Source: Pseudomonas sp. Irchel 3A7 (GTDB taxonomy: Bacteria > Pseudomonadota > Gammaproteobacteria > Pseudomonadales > Pseudomonadaceae). From it: 64,000 nucleotides of DNA. Of this stretch, positions 46,548 to 56,025 are shown piece after piece; the first letter of the stretch is position 1; each line of letters opens with the position of its first letter. The stretch spans positions 186,001 to 250,000 of the forward strand of contig NZ_FYED01000008.1 in the NCBI RefSeq assembly GCF_900187565.1, written 5' to 3'. The notes below the pieces were generated by a model. It was not told the DNA's origin and made no database searches. It saw only the letters and a list, made by a program, of their open reading frames with translations. The position numbers and the translations under genes are program-made.

Positions 46548-47708
46548 ATGAATTTCCAACTGACCCAAGAACAAGAAATGTTGGTGGACGCGGTCCGCAG
46601 TTTCGTTACCAAGGAACTGCTGCCCTATGAAGACGAAGTCGACCGCGCCGACGAAGTCTCCCCGGCGCTGGCGGCGCAGATTCGCGGCAAGGCGATTGCC
46701 GCCGGTTTCTACGCCTTCAACATGCCGGAAGAGGTGGGTGGCGGTGGCCTGGATTACCTGTCCCAGGCGCTGATCGAGCGCGAACTGTCCAAGGTCTCCT
46801 GGGCGCTGCACGTCTTCGTGGCGCGGCCATCGAAGATCCTCATGGCCTGCAAGGGCGAACAGATCAACGACTACCTGTTGCCGTGCATCCAGGGCGAGAA
46901 AATCGACTGCTTCGCTCTCACCGAACCGGGCGCCGGTTCCGATGCCAACGCAATCAAGACCCGCGCCGTGCGTGACGGCGACGACTTCATTCTCAACGGC
47001 AGCAAGCACTTCATCAGCCACGCCGGCCACGCCGATTTCGCCATCGTTTTCGCCGTCACCGACACTTACGAGCAAAACGGCAAGAAGCGCAACGCCGTGA
47101 CCTCGTTCCTGGTCGACCGCAACACCCCCGGCATGACCATTCGCCGTGGACCCAAGTGCGTGAGCAACCGTGGCTATCACACCTTCGAAATGTTCTTCGA
47201 CGATTGCCGTGTGCCGGCCACCAAGGTGCTGGGCGAAGTCGGCAAGGGTTGGGACGTTGCCAATGCCTGGCTGACCGCCGGGCGGGTGATGGTCGCGGCC
47301 AACTGCGTCGGTCAGGCGCAACGGGCGCTGGACGTATCACTGCAATGGGCGGCGGATCGCAAGCAATTCGGCCAGCCGATCGGCACCTATCAAGGTGTGT
47401 CGTTCAAATTGGCGGACATGGCCACGCAAATCCGCGCAGCGGAACTGCTGACCCTGCACACCGCGTGGAAGATGGACCAGGGCACCATGACCGATGGCGA
47501 GGCCGGCATGGCCAAGCTGTTCGCCAGCGAGGTGCTGGGGCGCGCGGCCGATGAGGCGGTGCAGATTTTCGGCGGCATGGGCCTGATGGACGAGGGTCCG
47601 GTGGAGCGCATCTGGCGTAACGCGCGGATCGAGCGGATCTGGGAAGGCACTTCGGAAATCCAGCGCCACATCATTTCCCGCGAGCTGCTGCGGCCGCTGT
47701 TGCGCTGA
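46548..47708 (+). CDS. Acyl-CoA dehydrogenase of the aru operon
   Basis: FAD-dependent dehydrogenase of 386 residues. It has FALTEPGAGSDANAIKT, a conserved middle-domain signature, FGGMGLMDEGPVERIWRNARI, and IWEGTSEIQR with Glu366 as probable base. AGGTAGC precedes the ATG at 46548. It differs from the two dehydrogenases of the branched-chain region, for example VGGGGLDYLSQALIERELSKVSW near 66-88. Lying between the crotonase and the acyl-CoA synthetase, it would oxidise the CoA ester made by the latter. 4-Guanidinobutyryl-CoA is the inferred substrate; the P. aeruginosa counterpart has no assigned function that I know. Confidence 0.88.
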   Translation: MNFQLTQEQEMLVDAVRSFVTKELLPYEDEVDRADEVSPALAAQIRGKAIAAGFYAFNMPEEVGGGGLDYLSQALIERELSKVSWALHVFVARPSKILMACKGEQINDYLLPCIQGEKIDCFALTEPGAGSDANAIKTRAVRDGDDFILNGSKHFISHAGHADFAIVFAVTDTYEQNGKKRNAVTSFLVDRNTPGMTIRRGPKCVSNRGYHTFEMFFDDCRVPATKVLGEVGKGWDVANAWLTAGRVMVAANCVGQAQRALDVSLQWAADRKQFGQPIGTYQGVSFKLADMATQIRAAELLTLHTAWKMDQGTMTDGEAGMAKLFASEVLGRAADEAVQIFGGMGLMDEGPVERIWRNARIERIWEGTSEIQRHIISRELLRPLLR

Positions 47709-47726
47709 TCGGTCCGGAGAATTCCC

Positions 47727-49826
47727 ATGTCGCAAACCATTCGTGACAACCTCAAACGCATGCTCGCGCCGCGCCATGTGGCGTTCGTCGGCGGCCGCAG
47801 CATGGCCCGCGCCCTCAAGCGTTGTGCCGACGGCGGCTACCCGGGGCAGATGTGGCTGGTCAACCCGCAGCACGACAGCCTTGAGGGCGTGCCTTGCGTG
47901 CGCAGCATTGCCGACTTGCCGTGCGGGCCTGACGCGGTGTTCATCGCCACCAACCGCGACCTGACCCTGACCTGCGTCGCCGAACTGGCCGTCATCGGCA
48001 CCGGCGGCGCGATCTGCTATGCCTCGGGTTTTGCCGAGACTGGCGCCGAAGGTCAGGCCCTGCAACAACAATTGCTTGAAGCCGCTGGCGACATGGCGTT
48101 GCTCGGCCCCAACTGCTACGGCCTGCTCGACTACCTGCACAGCTCCGCATTGTGGCCGGTGGCCCACGGCGGCAAAGCGGTGGAGAAGGGCGTGGCGGTG
48201 CTGACCCAGAGCGGCAACTTCGCCTACAACCTGTCCATGAGCGACCGTTCGCTGCCGGTGGCCTACATGGCATCGGTGGGCAATCAGGCGCAACTGGGCG
48301 TGGCGGAATTGATGGATGTATTGCTCGATGAGCCACGGGTTACCGCTATCGGCCTGCACCTGGAAGGCCTGAAAAACGTACCGGGGTTCGCCCGCGCCGC
48401 GCACAAGGCGCTGGAGAAGGGCATTCCGATCATCGCCTTGAAAACCGGCGTGTCGCAGATCGGCGCCGAACTGGCCCTGAGTCACACCAGTTCGCTGTCC
48501 GGTTCCGATGCGCTGTACGACGCGTTGTTTGCGCGGCTCGGGGTGATTCGTGTCAGTGGTCCGGTGAGTTTTGTCGAAACGCTGAAAGTCGCGGCCTGCG
48601 GCAACCTGCCGGCGGGCGACAGCTTGATCGCGCTGGCCTGTTCCGGTGGTGACGCCGGACTGATTGCCGACTACGCCGAACGCAATGACCTGAGTCTGCC
48701 GAAGCTCGATGAAGGGCAAGTCGGCGAATTGGCGCAGGTGTTGCCGAGCTACGCCAACCTGGTCAACCCGCTGGATTTCACCACGGCGATCTGGGGCGAC
48801 GGCGAGGCCCTGAACTGCATGCTCGACAGCGCCCTGCGCACTGAAGCGGACGCGGCGATGCTGGTGCTCGACTACCCGGCGGCGTTCACCGGCGAGCGCA
48901 AGGAATGCGACCTGCTGCTGGACCTGTACTGCAAGGCGCTGGTACGTCATGGCAAGACCGGTTTCGTCACCTCGGCCTTCCCCGAGTTGCTGCCGCCTCA
49001 CGCCCGTGAGCGTTTGCATGCCCAGGGCGTGGCGGCGTTGCAGGGTGTTGAAGACGGCTTGGCCGCGTGGGGTCGCATCGCCGGTTACCAGCGCAAGCGT
49101 CAGGCATTGCTGGCGCTCGGCGAATCGGCACTGGTGCCGCTGTGCCCGCAAGCGCTGGAAGGTGAAGGTCAATTGCTCAACGAATGGGATTCGAAGCAGG
49201 CCTTGCGTGCCTTTGGCCTGCCGACGCCCAACGGTGTGTTGAGTACGCCGGACAACGCGCTGAAGGACGCCGAAACACTGGGTTATCCGCTGGTGCTCAA
49301 GGCCGTCAGCGCACACCTGCCGCACAAGACCGAAGCCGGTGCCGTGGCGCTGAACCTCAAGGATCCCGCGGCCCTGAGCGCCGCGCTGAACAGGATGCGC
49401 GCCAGCATCAAGGCGTACGCGCCGGACGTGGTTTTCGATCAGCTGCTGCTGGAGCCGATGGCCAAGCCACCACTGGCCGAGTTGATTGTCGGGATCAAGC
49501 GCGAAAACGATTTCGGCCTGGCCCTGGTGATTGGCGCCGGCGGGATTCTGGTGGAGTTGCTCAAGGACAGTCGCAGCCTGTTGCTGCCGACCACCGATGG
49601 GGCGATTCGCCAGGCCTTGCTCAGCCTGCGCAGCGCTCCGTTGCTGCAAGGCTTTCGCGGTCGCCAGGCGGCGGATCTGGAGGCGTTGGTATCAGCGGTC
49701 CGCGCCGTGGCCGATTACGCCTGCGAGAACGTCGCGCAGTTGCTGGAACTCGATGTGAACCCATTGTTGGTCGGTGCCGATGGCACGACCGCGGTCGATG
49801 CGTTGATTCGCATCGCTCATGCGTGA
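47727..49826 (+). CDS. ADP-forming acyl-CoA synthetase (acetate-CoA ligase family), fused alpha-beta
   Basis: A 699-residue protein combining a CoA-binding Rossmann domain (about 10-100), a succinyl-CoA-synthetase-like domain (about 135-430) and a C-terminal ATP-grasp domain (about 470-695). The phospho-histidine motif is LSHTSSLSG near 251-259 (usually SHTGAL), TQSGNFAYN is the usual TQSGG-like loop, and LVLKAVSAHLPHKTEAGAVALNL is the ATP-grasp entry. It activates an acid to its CoA ester with ATP giving ADP and phosphate. Its operon position suggests 4-guanidinobutyrate, the product of the aldehyde dehydrogenase encoded downstream. Eighteen bases separate it from the dehydrogenase gene. Confidence 0.87.
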   Translation: MSQTIRDNLKRMLAPRHVAFVGGRSMARALKRCADGGYPGQMWLVNPQHDSLEGVPCVRSIADLPCGPDAVFIATNRDLTLTCVAELAVIGTGGAICYASGFAETGAEGQALQQQLLEAAGDMALLGPNCYGLLDYLHSSALWPVAHGGKAVEKGVAVLTQSGNFAYNLSMSDRSLPVAYMASVGNQAQLGVAELMDVLLDEPRVTAIGLHLEGLKNVPGFARAAHKALEKGIPIIALKTGVSQIGAELALSHTSSLSGSDALYDALFARLGVIRVSGPVSFVETLKVAACGNLPAGDSLIALACSGGDAGLIADYAERNDLSLPKLDEGQVGELAQVLPSYANLVNPLDFTTAIWGDGEALNCMLDSALRTEADAAMLVLDYPAAFTGERKECDLLLDLYCKALVRHGKTGFVTSAFPELLPPHARERLHAQGVAALQGVEDGLAAWGRIAGYQRKRQALLALGESALVPLCPQALEGEGQLLNEWDSKQALRAFGLPTPNGVLSTPDNALKDAETLGYPLVLKAVSAHLPHKTEAGAVALNLKDPAALSAALNRMRASIKAYAPDVVFDQLLLEPMAKPPLAELIVGIKRENDFGLALVIGAGGILVELLKDSRSLLLPTTDGAIRQALLSLRSAPLLQGFRGRQAADLEALVSAVRAVADYACENVAQLLELDVNPLLVGADGTTAVDALIRIAHA

Positions 49827-49836
49827 GGACCTGAAC

Positions 49837-51444
49837 ATGCAAAGCAAAACCTTGACCGGTGGCCAGGCGCTGGTACGTCTGCTGGCCAACTACGGCGTCG
49901 ACACCGTGTTCGGCATTCCCGGCGTGCACACGCTGGAGTTGTATCGCGGCTTACCCGGCAGCGGCATTCGCCATGTATTAACGCGGCATGAGCAGGGCGC
50001 CAGTTTCATGGCCGACGGCTATGCGCGGGTCAGCGGCAAACCCGGCGTGTGCTTTGTCATCACCGGCCCCGGCGTGACCAACGCCGCCACCGGCATCGGT
50101 CAGGCCTACGCCGATTCGATTCCGATGCTGGTGATTTCCAGCGTCAACCATACCGCCAGCCTCGGCAAGGGCTGGGGCATCCTCCACGAGTGCCAGGACC
50201 AGCGTGCGATGACCGCGCCGATCACCGCGTTCTCGGCGGTGGCCTTGACCGCCGAGGACCTGCCCGAGCTGATCGCCCGTGCTTACGCGGTGTTCGACAG
50301 CGAACGTCCGCGCCCGGTGCACATTTCGGTGCCGTTGGACGTGTTGTCCGCACCGGTCGCCCGCGACTGGAGTAACGAAGTGGTGCGCCGCCCGGGTCGC
50401 GGTACGCCGGCCGACACCGTGCTGGACGAAGCCGCAGCCAAGCTGCAGGGCGCCAAGCGGCCGATGATCATCGCCGGTGGCGGCGCCTTGAATGCCGCGC
50501 CGCAATTGAAGGAACTGAGCACTCGATTGGCCGCGCCGCTGTTCACCAGTGTTGCCGGCAAAGGCTTGCTGCCACCGGACGCACCACTGAATGCCGGTTC
50601 GTCGCTGTGTGTGGAACCGGGCTGGAACCTGATCGCCGAGGCCGATGTGGTGCTGGCGGTCGGCACGGAAATGGCCGACACCGACTTCTGGCGCGAACGC
50701 CTGCCGCTCAATGCCGAACTGCTGCGGGTGGACATCGATCCGCGCAAGTTCAACGACTTTTACCCGTGTGCCGTGGCGTTGCATGGCGATGCGCAACAGA
50801 CGCTGGCGGCTTTGCTGGAACGCCTGTCACCGGACGTCCGTGATGCCGACGCAGCCATTGCCAAGGTCGCGGCACTGCGTGAGGCGATTCAGGCGGGCCA
50901 TGGTCCGTTGCAATCGATCCACCAGGCGATTCTGCAACGCATTGCCGCCGAACTGCCGGCCGACGCCTTCATCAGCACCGACATGACCCAACTGGCCTAC
51001 ACCGGCAACTACGCCTTTGCCAGCCAGGCAACCCGCAGCTGGTTGCACCCGACCGGCTACGGCACCTTGGGTTACGGCTTGCCCGCCGGTATCGGCGCCA
51101 AGTTCGGCGCGCCGCAACGTCCGGGCCTGGTACTGGTGGGTGACGGCGGTTTCCTCTACACCGCGCAGGAACTGGCGACGGCGGTGGAGGAATTGGACAG
51201 CCCGCTGGTGGTGTTGCTGTGGAATAACGACGCGCTGGGGCAAATCCGTGACGACATGCTCGGCCTGGACATCGAGCCCATCGGCGTACTGCCGCGCAAT
51301 CCCGACTTCGCCGCCCTGGGTCGCGCCTTCGGTTGCACCGTGACTCAGCCGCAGAACCTCGCGGAACTGCAAACCGACTTGCGCCACGGCTTCAATCGCA
51401 ATGGCGTCACCCTGATCGAGCTCAAGCATGCCTGCGTTCGCTGA
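49837..51444 (+). CDS. aruI: 2-ketoarginine decarboxylase (thiamine-diphosphate enzyme)
   Basis: Decarboxylates 2-oxo-5-guanidinopentanoate to 4-guanidinobutyraldehyde. The 535-residue protein has the three-domain acetolactate-synthase fold: FGIPGVHTLEL and RHEQGASFMADGYAR with the cofactor-activating Glu52, a middle domain near 190-330, and the ThDP/Mg motif GDGG (435-438) ending in NN at 463-464. GAGG lies nine bases before ATG 49837. It lies directly before aruH, as in P. aeruginosa. The first 60 bases after its stop begin a REP pair that separates it from aruH. Confidence 0.9.
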   Translation: MQSKTLTGGQALVRLLANYGVDTVFGIPGVHTLELYRGLPGSGIRHVLTRHEQGASFMADGYARVSGKPGVCFVITGPGVTNAATGIGQAYADSIPMLVISSVNHTASLGKGWGILHECQDQRAMTAPITAFSAVALTAEDLPELIARAYAVFDSERPRPVHISVPLDVLSAPVARDWSNEVVRRPGRGTPADTVLDEAAAKLQGAKRPMIIAGGGALNAAPQLKELSTRLAAPLFTSVAGKGLLPPDAPLNAGSSLCVEPGWNLIAEADVVLAVGTEMADTDFWRERLPLNAELLRVDIDPRKFNDFYPCAVALHGDAQQTLAALLERLSPDVRDADAAIAKVAALREAIQAGHGPLQSIHQAILQRIAAELPADAFISTDMTQLAYTGNYAFASQATRSWLHPTGYGTLGYGLPAGIGAKFGAPQRPGLVLVGDGGFLYTAQELATAVEELDSPLVVLLWNNDALGQIRDDMLGLDIEPIGVLPRNPDFAALGRAFGCTVTQPQNLAELQTDLRHGFNRNGVTLIELKHACVR

Positions 51445-51449
51445 GTTCA

Positions 51450-51551
51450 CTGTAGGAGCGAGCTTGTTCGCGATGGACGCCAACGAAAACGCGCACTGTC
51501 TGAATGACTGGGTTGCCCTGATGTTTTTCGCGAGCAAGCTCGCTCCTACAG
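51450..51551. repeat. REP pair (BIME), type C, forward-reverse
   Basis: Inverted type C REP copies (TGTAGGAGCGAGCTTGTTCGC and its reverse) fill the 131-base gap between aruI and aruH. Confidence 0.88.
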
Positions 51552-51575
51552 AATCGTGTTTATAGGAGGAAGGCC

Positions 51576-52766
51576 ATGCGCTTTTCCGATCTGACTCAAC
51601 GTATCGCCGGAGACGGCGCTGCCGCCTGGGATATTCATTACCGCGCACTGGCCATGCTGGAGCAGGGCAAGGACATTCTGCTGTTGTCGGTGGGTGACCC
51701 GGATTTCGACACGCCGCAACCCATCGTGCAGGGCGCCATCGACAGCCTGTTGTCCGGCAACACCCACTACGCCGAGGTGCGTGGCAAGCGCGTCTTGCGT
51801 GAAGCCATCGCCAAACGCCACCGGCAACGCAGTGGCCAACGGGTCACGGCGGATCAGGTGACGGTGCTGGCCGGTGCGCAATGCGCGCTGTTCAGTGTGG
51901 CCCAGTGCGTGCTCAATCCCGGCGATGAAGTGATCGTCGCCGAACCGATGTACGTCACCTACGAAGCGGTGTTCGGTGCCTGCGGCGCGGTCGTTGTGCC
52001 GGTGCCGGTGCGTTCGGAAAACGGTTTTCGCGTGCTGCCCGAAGACGTTGCCGCGTGCATCACCCCGCGTACCCGCGCCCTGGCGCTCAACAGCCCGCAC
52101 AACCCGTCGGGGGCGAGCCTGCCGCGCAGCACCTGGCAAGCCCTGGCCGAACTGTGCATCGCCCACGACCTGTGGCTGATTTCCGACGAGGTCTACAGCG
52201 AGCTGCTGTTCGACGGCGAACACGTCAGCCCGGCGAGTTTGCCTGGCATGGCCGAACGCACCGCGACCCTCAACAGCCTGTCGAAATCCCACGCCATGAC
52301 CGGCTGGCGCGTGGGCTGGGTGGTGGCGCCGCCATCGTTGGCCGCGCACCTGGAAAACCTCGCGCTGTGCATGCTCTACGGCTCGCCGGATTTCATTCAG
52401 GACGCCGCCGTGGTCGCACTGGAAAGCCAACTGCCGGAACTGGATGCCATGCGCGAAGCTTATCGCCAGCGTCGTGATCTGGTCTGCGAAAGCCTGGCCG
52501 ATTGCCCCGGCGTGCGCGCCTTGAAACCCGATGGCGGCATGTTCGTGATGGTCGACATCCGTGAAACCGGGCTCAGCGCCCAGGCGTTCGCTGATCGCCT
52601 GTTGGATCGCCATGGCGTGTCGGTGTTGGCCGGCGAAGCTTTTGGTCCCAGCGCGGCCGGTCATATTCGCCTCGGGCTGGTGGTGGGGGCCGCGCCCTTG
52701 CGCGATGCCTGTCAGCGCATCGCGCGCTGTGCTCAAGAATTGATGGAGACGCAAGTAAATGCTTAA
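51576..52766 (+). CDS. aruH: Arginine:pyruvate transaminase
   Basis: Transfers the alpha-amino group of L-arginine to pyruvate, giving 2-ketoarginine and alanine. It is a 396-residue fold-type I PLP enzyme with Asn176 (SPHNPSG), Asp204 (LISDEVYSEL) and the Schiff-base Lys237 (SLSKSHAMTGWR). The N-terminus (MRFSDLTQRIAGDGAAAW) and many long stretches match my recollection of P. aeruginosa AruH very closely, which is why I use the name. GGAGGAAG precedes the ATG. The downstream aldehyde dehydrogenase gene overlaps its last eight bases. Confidence 0.93.
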   Translation: MRFSDLTQRIAGDGAAAWDIHYRALAMLEQGKDILLLSVGDPDFDTPQPIVQGAIDSLLSGNTHYAEVRGKRVLREAIAKRHRQRSGQRVTADQVTVLAGAQCALFSVAQCVLNPGDEVIVAEPMYVTYEAVFGACGAVVVPVPVRSENGFRVLPEDVAACITPRTRALALNSPHNPSGASLPRSTWQALAELCIAHDLWLISDEVYSELLFDGEHVSPASLPGMAERTATLNSLSKSHAMTGWRVGWVVAPPSLAAHLENLALCMLYGSPDFIQDAAVVALESQLPELDAMREAYRQRRDLVCESLADCPGVRALKPDGGMFVMVDIRETGLSAQAFADRLLDRHGVSVLAGEAFGPSAAGHIRLGLVVGAAPLRDACQRIARCAQELMETQVNA

Positions 52767-54174
52767 CCACAAGTCACTGTTCATTGACGGGCGCTGGCAA
52801 ACCCCGTCGGGGCAAGGCATCGCCGAGGTGATCAACCCGGCCACCGAAGAAGTCGCCGGCAGTGTGCCGCTGGGTGATGAGCGCGATGTCGACAACGCCG
52901 TGGCGGCGGCGCGCCAGGCCTTTGCCTCATGGTCGCGCACGCCGTCCAGCGTCCGCGCCGGGTACATCCGCGCACTGGCCGAACAACTGAAAGCCCGCGC
53001 CGATGAGATGGCGGCGGTGATCACCACCGAACTGGGCATGCCGGTGCAATGGTGTCGTTCGGTGCAAGTCGACGGGCCGATCATCGGCCTTGAGCAGTAC
53101 GTCGAACTCGCCAGTTTGATGGATGAGGTGCGTGAAGTCGGCAATTCATTGGTGATCCGTGAAGCGGTGGGCGTCTGTGCCTTCATCAACCCGTGGAATT
53201 ACCCGCTGCACCAGTTGATCGGCAAACTCGCGCCGGCCCTCGCTGCCGGTTGCACCGTGGTGGTCAAGCCGAGCCAGGAAACCCCGCTGCACGCATTTTT
53301 GCTCGCTCAGATGATCGAAGACATCGGCCTGCCAGCCGGGGTGTTCAACCTGATCAGCGGTCCGGGTTCGAAAGTCGGTGAAGCCCTGGCCAGACACCCG
53401 GACGTGGACATGGTGTCGTTCACCGGTTCCACCGGCGCCGGCGTGCGGGTCTCGCAGGCAGCGGCACCTTCGGTGAAGCGCGTGTGCCTGGAACTGGGTG
53501 GCAAATCGGCGCTGTTGATCGCCGAAGACGCCGATCTGGACGCTGCGGTGCGCTACGGCGTACAGGACGTGATGATCAACTCCGGCCAGACCTGCACCGC
53601 GTTGACCCGCATGCTGCTGCCGGCCAGCCGCTATGCAGAAGCGGTGGAGATTGCGTTGGCCGAAACCCTGAGCCTGAAGATGGGCGATCCGCTCGATCCA
53701 CAGAGTTTCCTGGGGCCGATGTGTTCTGCCGGGCAACGCCGCACGGTGCTCGATTACATCAAGGTCGGCCAACAGGAGGGCGCACGCCTGCTGTGCGGTG
53801 GCGATTTAGCGGCAGAGTTTGAGCGCGGCTACTACGTCAGCCCGACGCTGTTCGCCGATGTCGACAACCAAATGCGCATCGCCCAGGAAGAAATCTTCGG
53901 CCCGGTGCTGTGCCTGATTCCCTATGCCGATGAGGCGCAAGCCATCCAGATCGCCAACGACTCGCCGTTCGGCCTGTCCAGCGGTGTCTGGGCCGGCAGC
54001 GCCGAGCGCGCGCTGCAACTGGGTCGGCAATTGCGCGCGGGCCAGTGTTTTCTCAATGGCGCGGCGTTCAACTACCAGGCGCCGTTCGGTGGCTACAAAC
54101 AATCGGGTAATGGACGTGAATGGGGGGAAGAGGGGCTCAGTGAGTTCGTCGAAGTGAAGGCGATCCAGGTGTGA
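52759..54174 (+). CDS. Aldehyde dehydrogenase, probably for 4-guanidinobutyraldehyde
   Basis: NAD(P)-dependent oxidation of an aldehyde to the acid; the context gives 4-guanidinobutyraldehyde to 4-guanidinobutyrate, the step after AruI. The 471-residue protein has all catalytic elements: Asn147 (NPWNYP), the FTGSTGAG cofactor loop near 221-228, Glu245 (ELGGKSA) and nucleophile Cys279 (SGQTCTA). It overlaps aruH by eight bases, so it is co-translated. A guanidinobutyrase or urease gene is not present in the window. Confidence 0.9.
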   Translation: MLNHKSLFIDGRWQTPSGQGIAEVINPATEEVAGSVPLGDERDVDNAVAAARQAFASWSRTPSSVRAGYIRALAEQLKARADEMAAVITTELGMPVQWCRSVQVDGPIIGLEQYVELASLMDEVREVGNSLVIREAVGVCAFINPWNYPLHQLIGKLAPALAAGCTVVVKPSQETPLHAFLLAQMIEDIGLPAGVFNLISGPGSKVGEALARHPDVDMVSFTGSTGAGVRVSQAAAPSVKRVCLELGGKSALLIAEDADLDAAVRYGVQDVMINSGQTCTALTRMLLPASRYAEAVEIALAETLSLKMGDPLDPQSFLGPMCSAGQRRTVLDYIKVGQQEGARLLCGGDLAAEFERGYYVSPTLFADVDNQMRIAQEEIFGPVLCLIPYADEAQAIQIANDSPFGLSSGVWAGSAERALQLGRQLRAGQCFLNGAAFNYQAPFGGYKQSGNGREWGEEGLSEFVEVKAIQV

Positions 54175-54198
54175 CCGATGGCAATTTGAACGTTTTAC

Positions 54199-54220
54199 GC
54201 ACCGGGCCTATGCCCGGTGC
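54199..54220 (+). terminator. Stem-loop at the end of the aru operon
   Basis: GCACCGGGC and GCCCGGTGC form a perfect nine-base stem with a four-base loop, 25 bases after the aldehyde dehydrogenase stop. The T run after it is poor (CTTGCGTGGTTTT), so termination efficiency is uncertain. Confidence 0.5.
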
Positions 54221-54271
54221 CTTGCGTGGTTTTGAACAGGTATTTCATTAGCGTTTATCAGGGGCAATGCA

Positions 54272-55873
54272 ATGAGCGATAACAAAAACAAGATTACTCA
54301 AGCGAACCATGAATTCAGCTCTGCGCGCCGGGACTTTCTCAAGTACAGCGCAGCGGCTGCGGCGATGGCCGGGGCGTTCTCCATGGGCCTGCCGTTTGGC
54401 GCAATGGCTCAGGAAGCCACGCCAAAACCCGGTGGTGTACTGCGCCTGGGTCTGGCCGGCGGCAGCACCACCGACTCCAAAGACCCTGGTTCCTGGAGCG
54501 ACACCTTCACCTTCGTCGGCTTCTCGGCGGTCTATAACACCCTCACCGAAATTGCTGTTGATGGCACTGCGATCCCCGAACTGGCGCAAAGCTGGACCTC
54601 GACGCCGGATGCGCGCGTCTGGACCTTCAAACTGCGCCAGGGCGTGACCTTCCACAACGGCAAGACCCTGACCGCTGACGATGTGGTGGCGTCGATCCAG
54701 CATCACCTCGGCGAGAAATCCACGTCGGCGGCCAAGACCGTGTTGGGCGATGTGGCCAAGGTCAGTGCCAATGGCAGCGACAGCGTGGTGTTCGAGCTGC
54801 ACTCGGGCAACGCCGATTTCTCTTACGTGGTCGCCGATTACCATCTGGTGATCATGCCGAGCAAGGACGGAACGCCGGACTGGCAGGCCGGTGTCGGCAC
54901 CGGCGGCTATCGCCTCAAGGACTTCGAACCGGGCGTGCGCATGACCCTGGAACGCAGCCCGGATTACTGGAAAGCCGGACGCGCGCACTTTGCCAGCGCC
55001 GAGCTGATTGCCATCTCTGATGGCGCGGCGCGGGTCAACGCGCTGGTCACCGGGCAGGTGGACGTGATCAACAAGGTCGACCTGAAAACCGTGGCGTTGC
55101 TCAAGCGCAACCCGAACCTGATCATCGAAGAAACCAAGGGCGCGCAGCACTACACCTTCCCGATGCTCACCGACAGCCAGGTGTTCCAGAACAACGACGT
55201 GCGCCTGGCGATGAAGCACGCGATCAACCGCGAAACCCTGCTGGCGTCGGTACTGTACGGTTATGGCCTGGTGGGCAACGATCACCCGATCCAGCCCGGC
55301 AGCCGCTTCATCAACACCGCGCTGGAGCAGCGTACCTACGATCCGGACAAGTCGCGCTTCCACCTGAAAAAGGCCGGCCTGGATTCGCTCAAGGTGCGCC
55401 TGCAAGCCTCCGATGCGGCCTACACCGGCGCCGTCGACGCCTCGGTGCTGTTCAAAGAACAAGCGCGTGCGGCCGGGATCGACATCGACGTGGTGCGCGA
55501 ACCCGCCGACGGTTTCTTCTCCAATGTCTGGATGAAACAACCGTTCACCACCTCGTTCTGGTACAGCAGCCTGACCGCCGACCGCATGTTCAGCATCGGT
55601 TATGCCAAAGGCGCGGCGTGGAACGAAACCCATTGGGACAACCCGCGTTTCAACCAGCTGCTCAACGCCGCCCGCGGCGAGATGAACGAGCCGCTGCGCC
55701 GCGAGATGTACAACGAAATGCAGGCGCTGTGCCGCGATGACGGCGGGGCGATCGTGCCGCTGTTCGCCAGCTCCGTGGCCGCGCGTTCCAACCGCGTTGT
55801 GCATGGTGGGCAGACTGCGCCCTATGGCGAGCTGGATGGACTGCGGGTGATCGAGCGGTGGTGGCAGGCGTAA
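54272..55873 (+). CDS. ABC transporter periplasmic binding protein, peptide/opine family 5, Tat-exported
   Basis: A 533-residue family 5 solute-binding protein (DppA/OppA type). The N-terminus has a twin-arginine signal, ARRDFLKYSAAAAAMAGAF, with a predicted cut near AMAQEA at about 47-49. The mature part has LAQSWTSTPDARVWTFKLRQGVTFHNGKTLTADDVV, the family signature. It is followed by two permease genes and a fused ATPase gene, giving a complete importer. A REP pair in the 152-base gap after it may favour high binding-protein levels. Ligand unknown; closeness to the aru operon does not prove a link. Confidence 0.9.
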   Translation: MSDNKNKITQANHEFSSARRDFLKYSAAAAAMAGAFSMGLPFGAMAQEATPKPGGVLRLGLAGGSTTDSKDPGSWSDTFTFVGFSAVYNTLTEIAVDGTAIPELAQSWTSTPDARVWTFKLRQGVTFHNGKTLTADDVVASIQHHLGEKSTSAAKTVLGDVAKVSANGSDSVVFELHSGNADFSYVVADYHLVIMPSKDGTPDWQAGVGTGGYRLKDFEPGVRMTLERSPDYWKAGRAHFASAELIAISDGAARVNALVTGQVDVINKVDLKTVALLKRNPNLIIEETKGAQHYTFPMLTDSQVFQNNDVRLAMKHAINRETLLASVLYGYGLVGNDHPIQPGSRFINTALEQRTYDPDKSRFHLKKAGLDSLKVRLQASDAAYTGAVDASVLFKEQARAAGIDIDVVREPADGFFSNVWMKQPFTTSFWYSSLTADRMFSIGYAKGAAWNETHWDNPRFNQLLNAARGEMNEPLRREMYNEMQALCRDDGGAIVPLFASSVAARSNRVVHGGQTAPYGELDGLRVIERWWQA

Positions 55874-55898
55874 GCGGCCTTCAATAAAGCGAAGAACC

Positions 55899-55990
55899 CT
55901 GTGGGAGCGGGCTTGCCCGCGATAGCAGTGGGTCAGTCAACATCGATACTGAATGTTATGACGCTATCGCTGGCAAGCCAGCTCCCACAG
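55899..55990. repeat. REP pair (BIME), type B, forward-reverse
   Basis: Type B REP and a diverged inverted copy (TGGCAAGCCAGCTCCCACAG), between binding-protein and permease genes. Confidence 0.87.
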
Positions 55991-56025
55991 TGGAAGTTGG
56001 CGTCTCCATTTCAAGGAACTGCGCG

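Noticed and set aside
47337..49649. 770-codon open frame on the minus strand opposite the acyl-CoA synthetase gene
   Set aside because: Shadow of a well-supported plus-strand gene; no recognisable domain and low-complexity composition.
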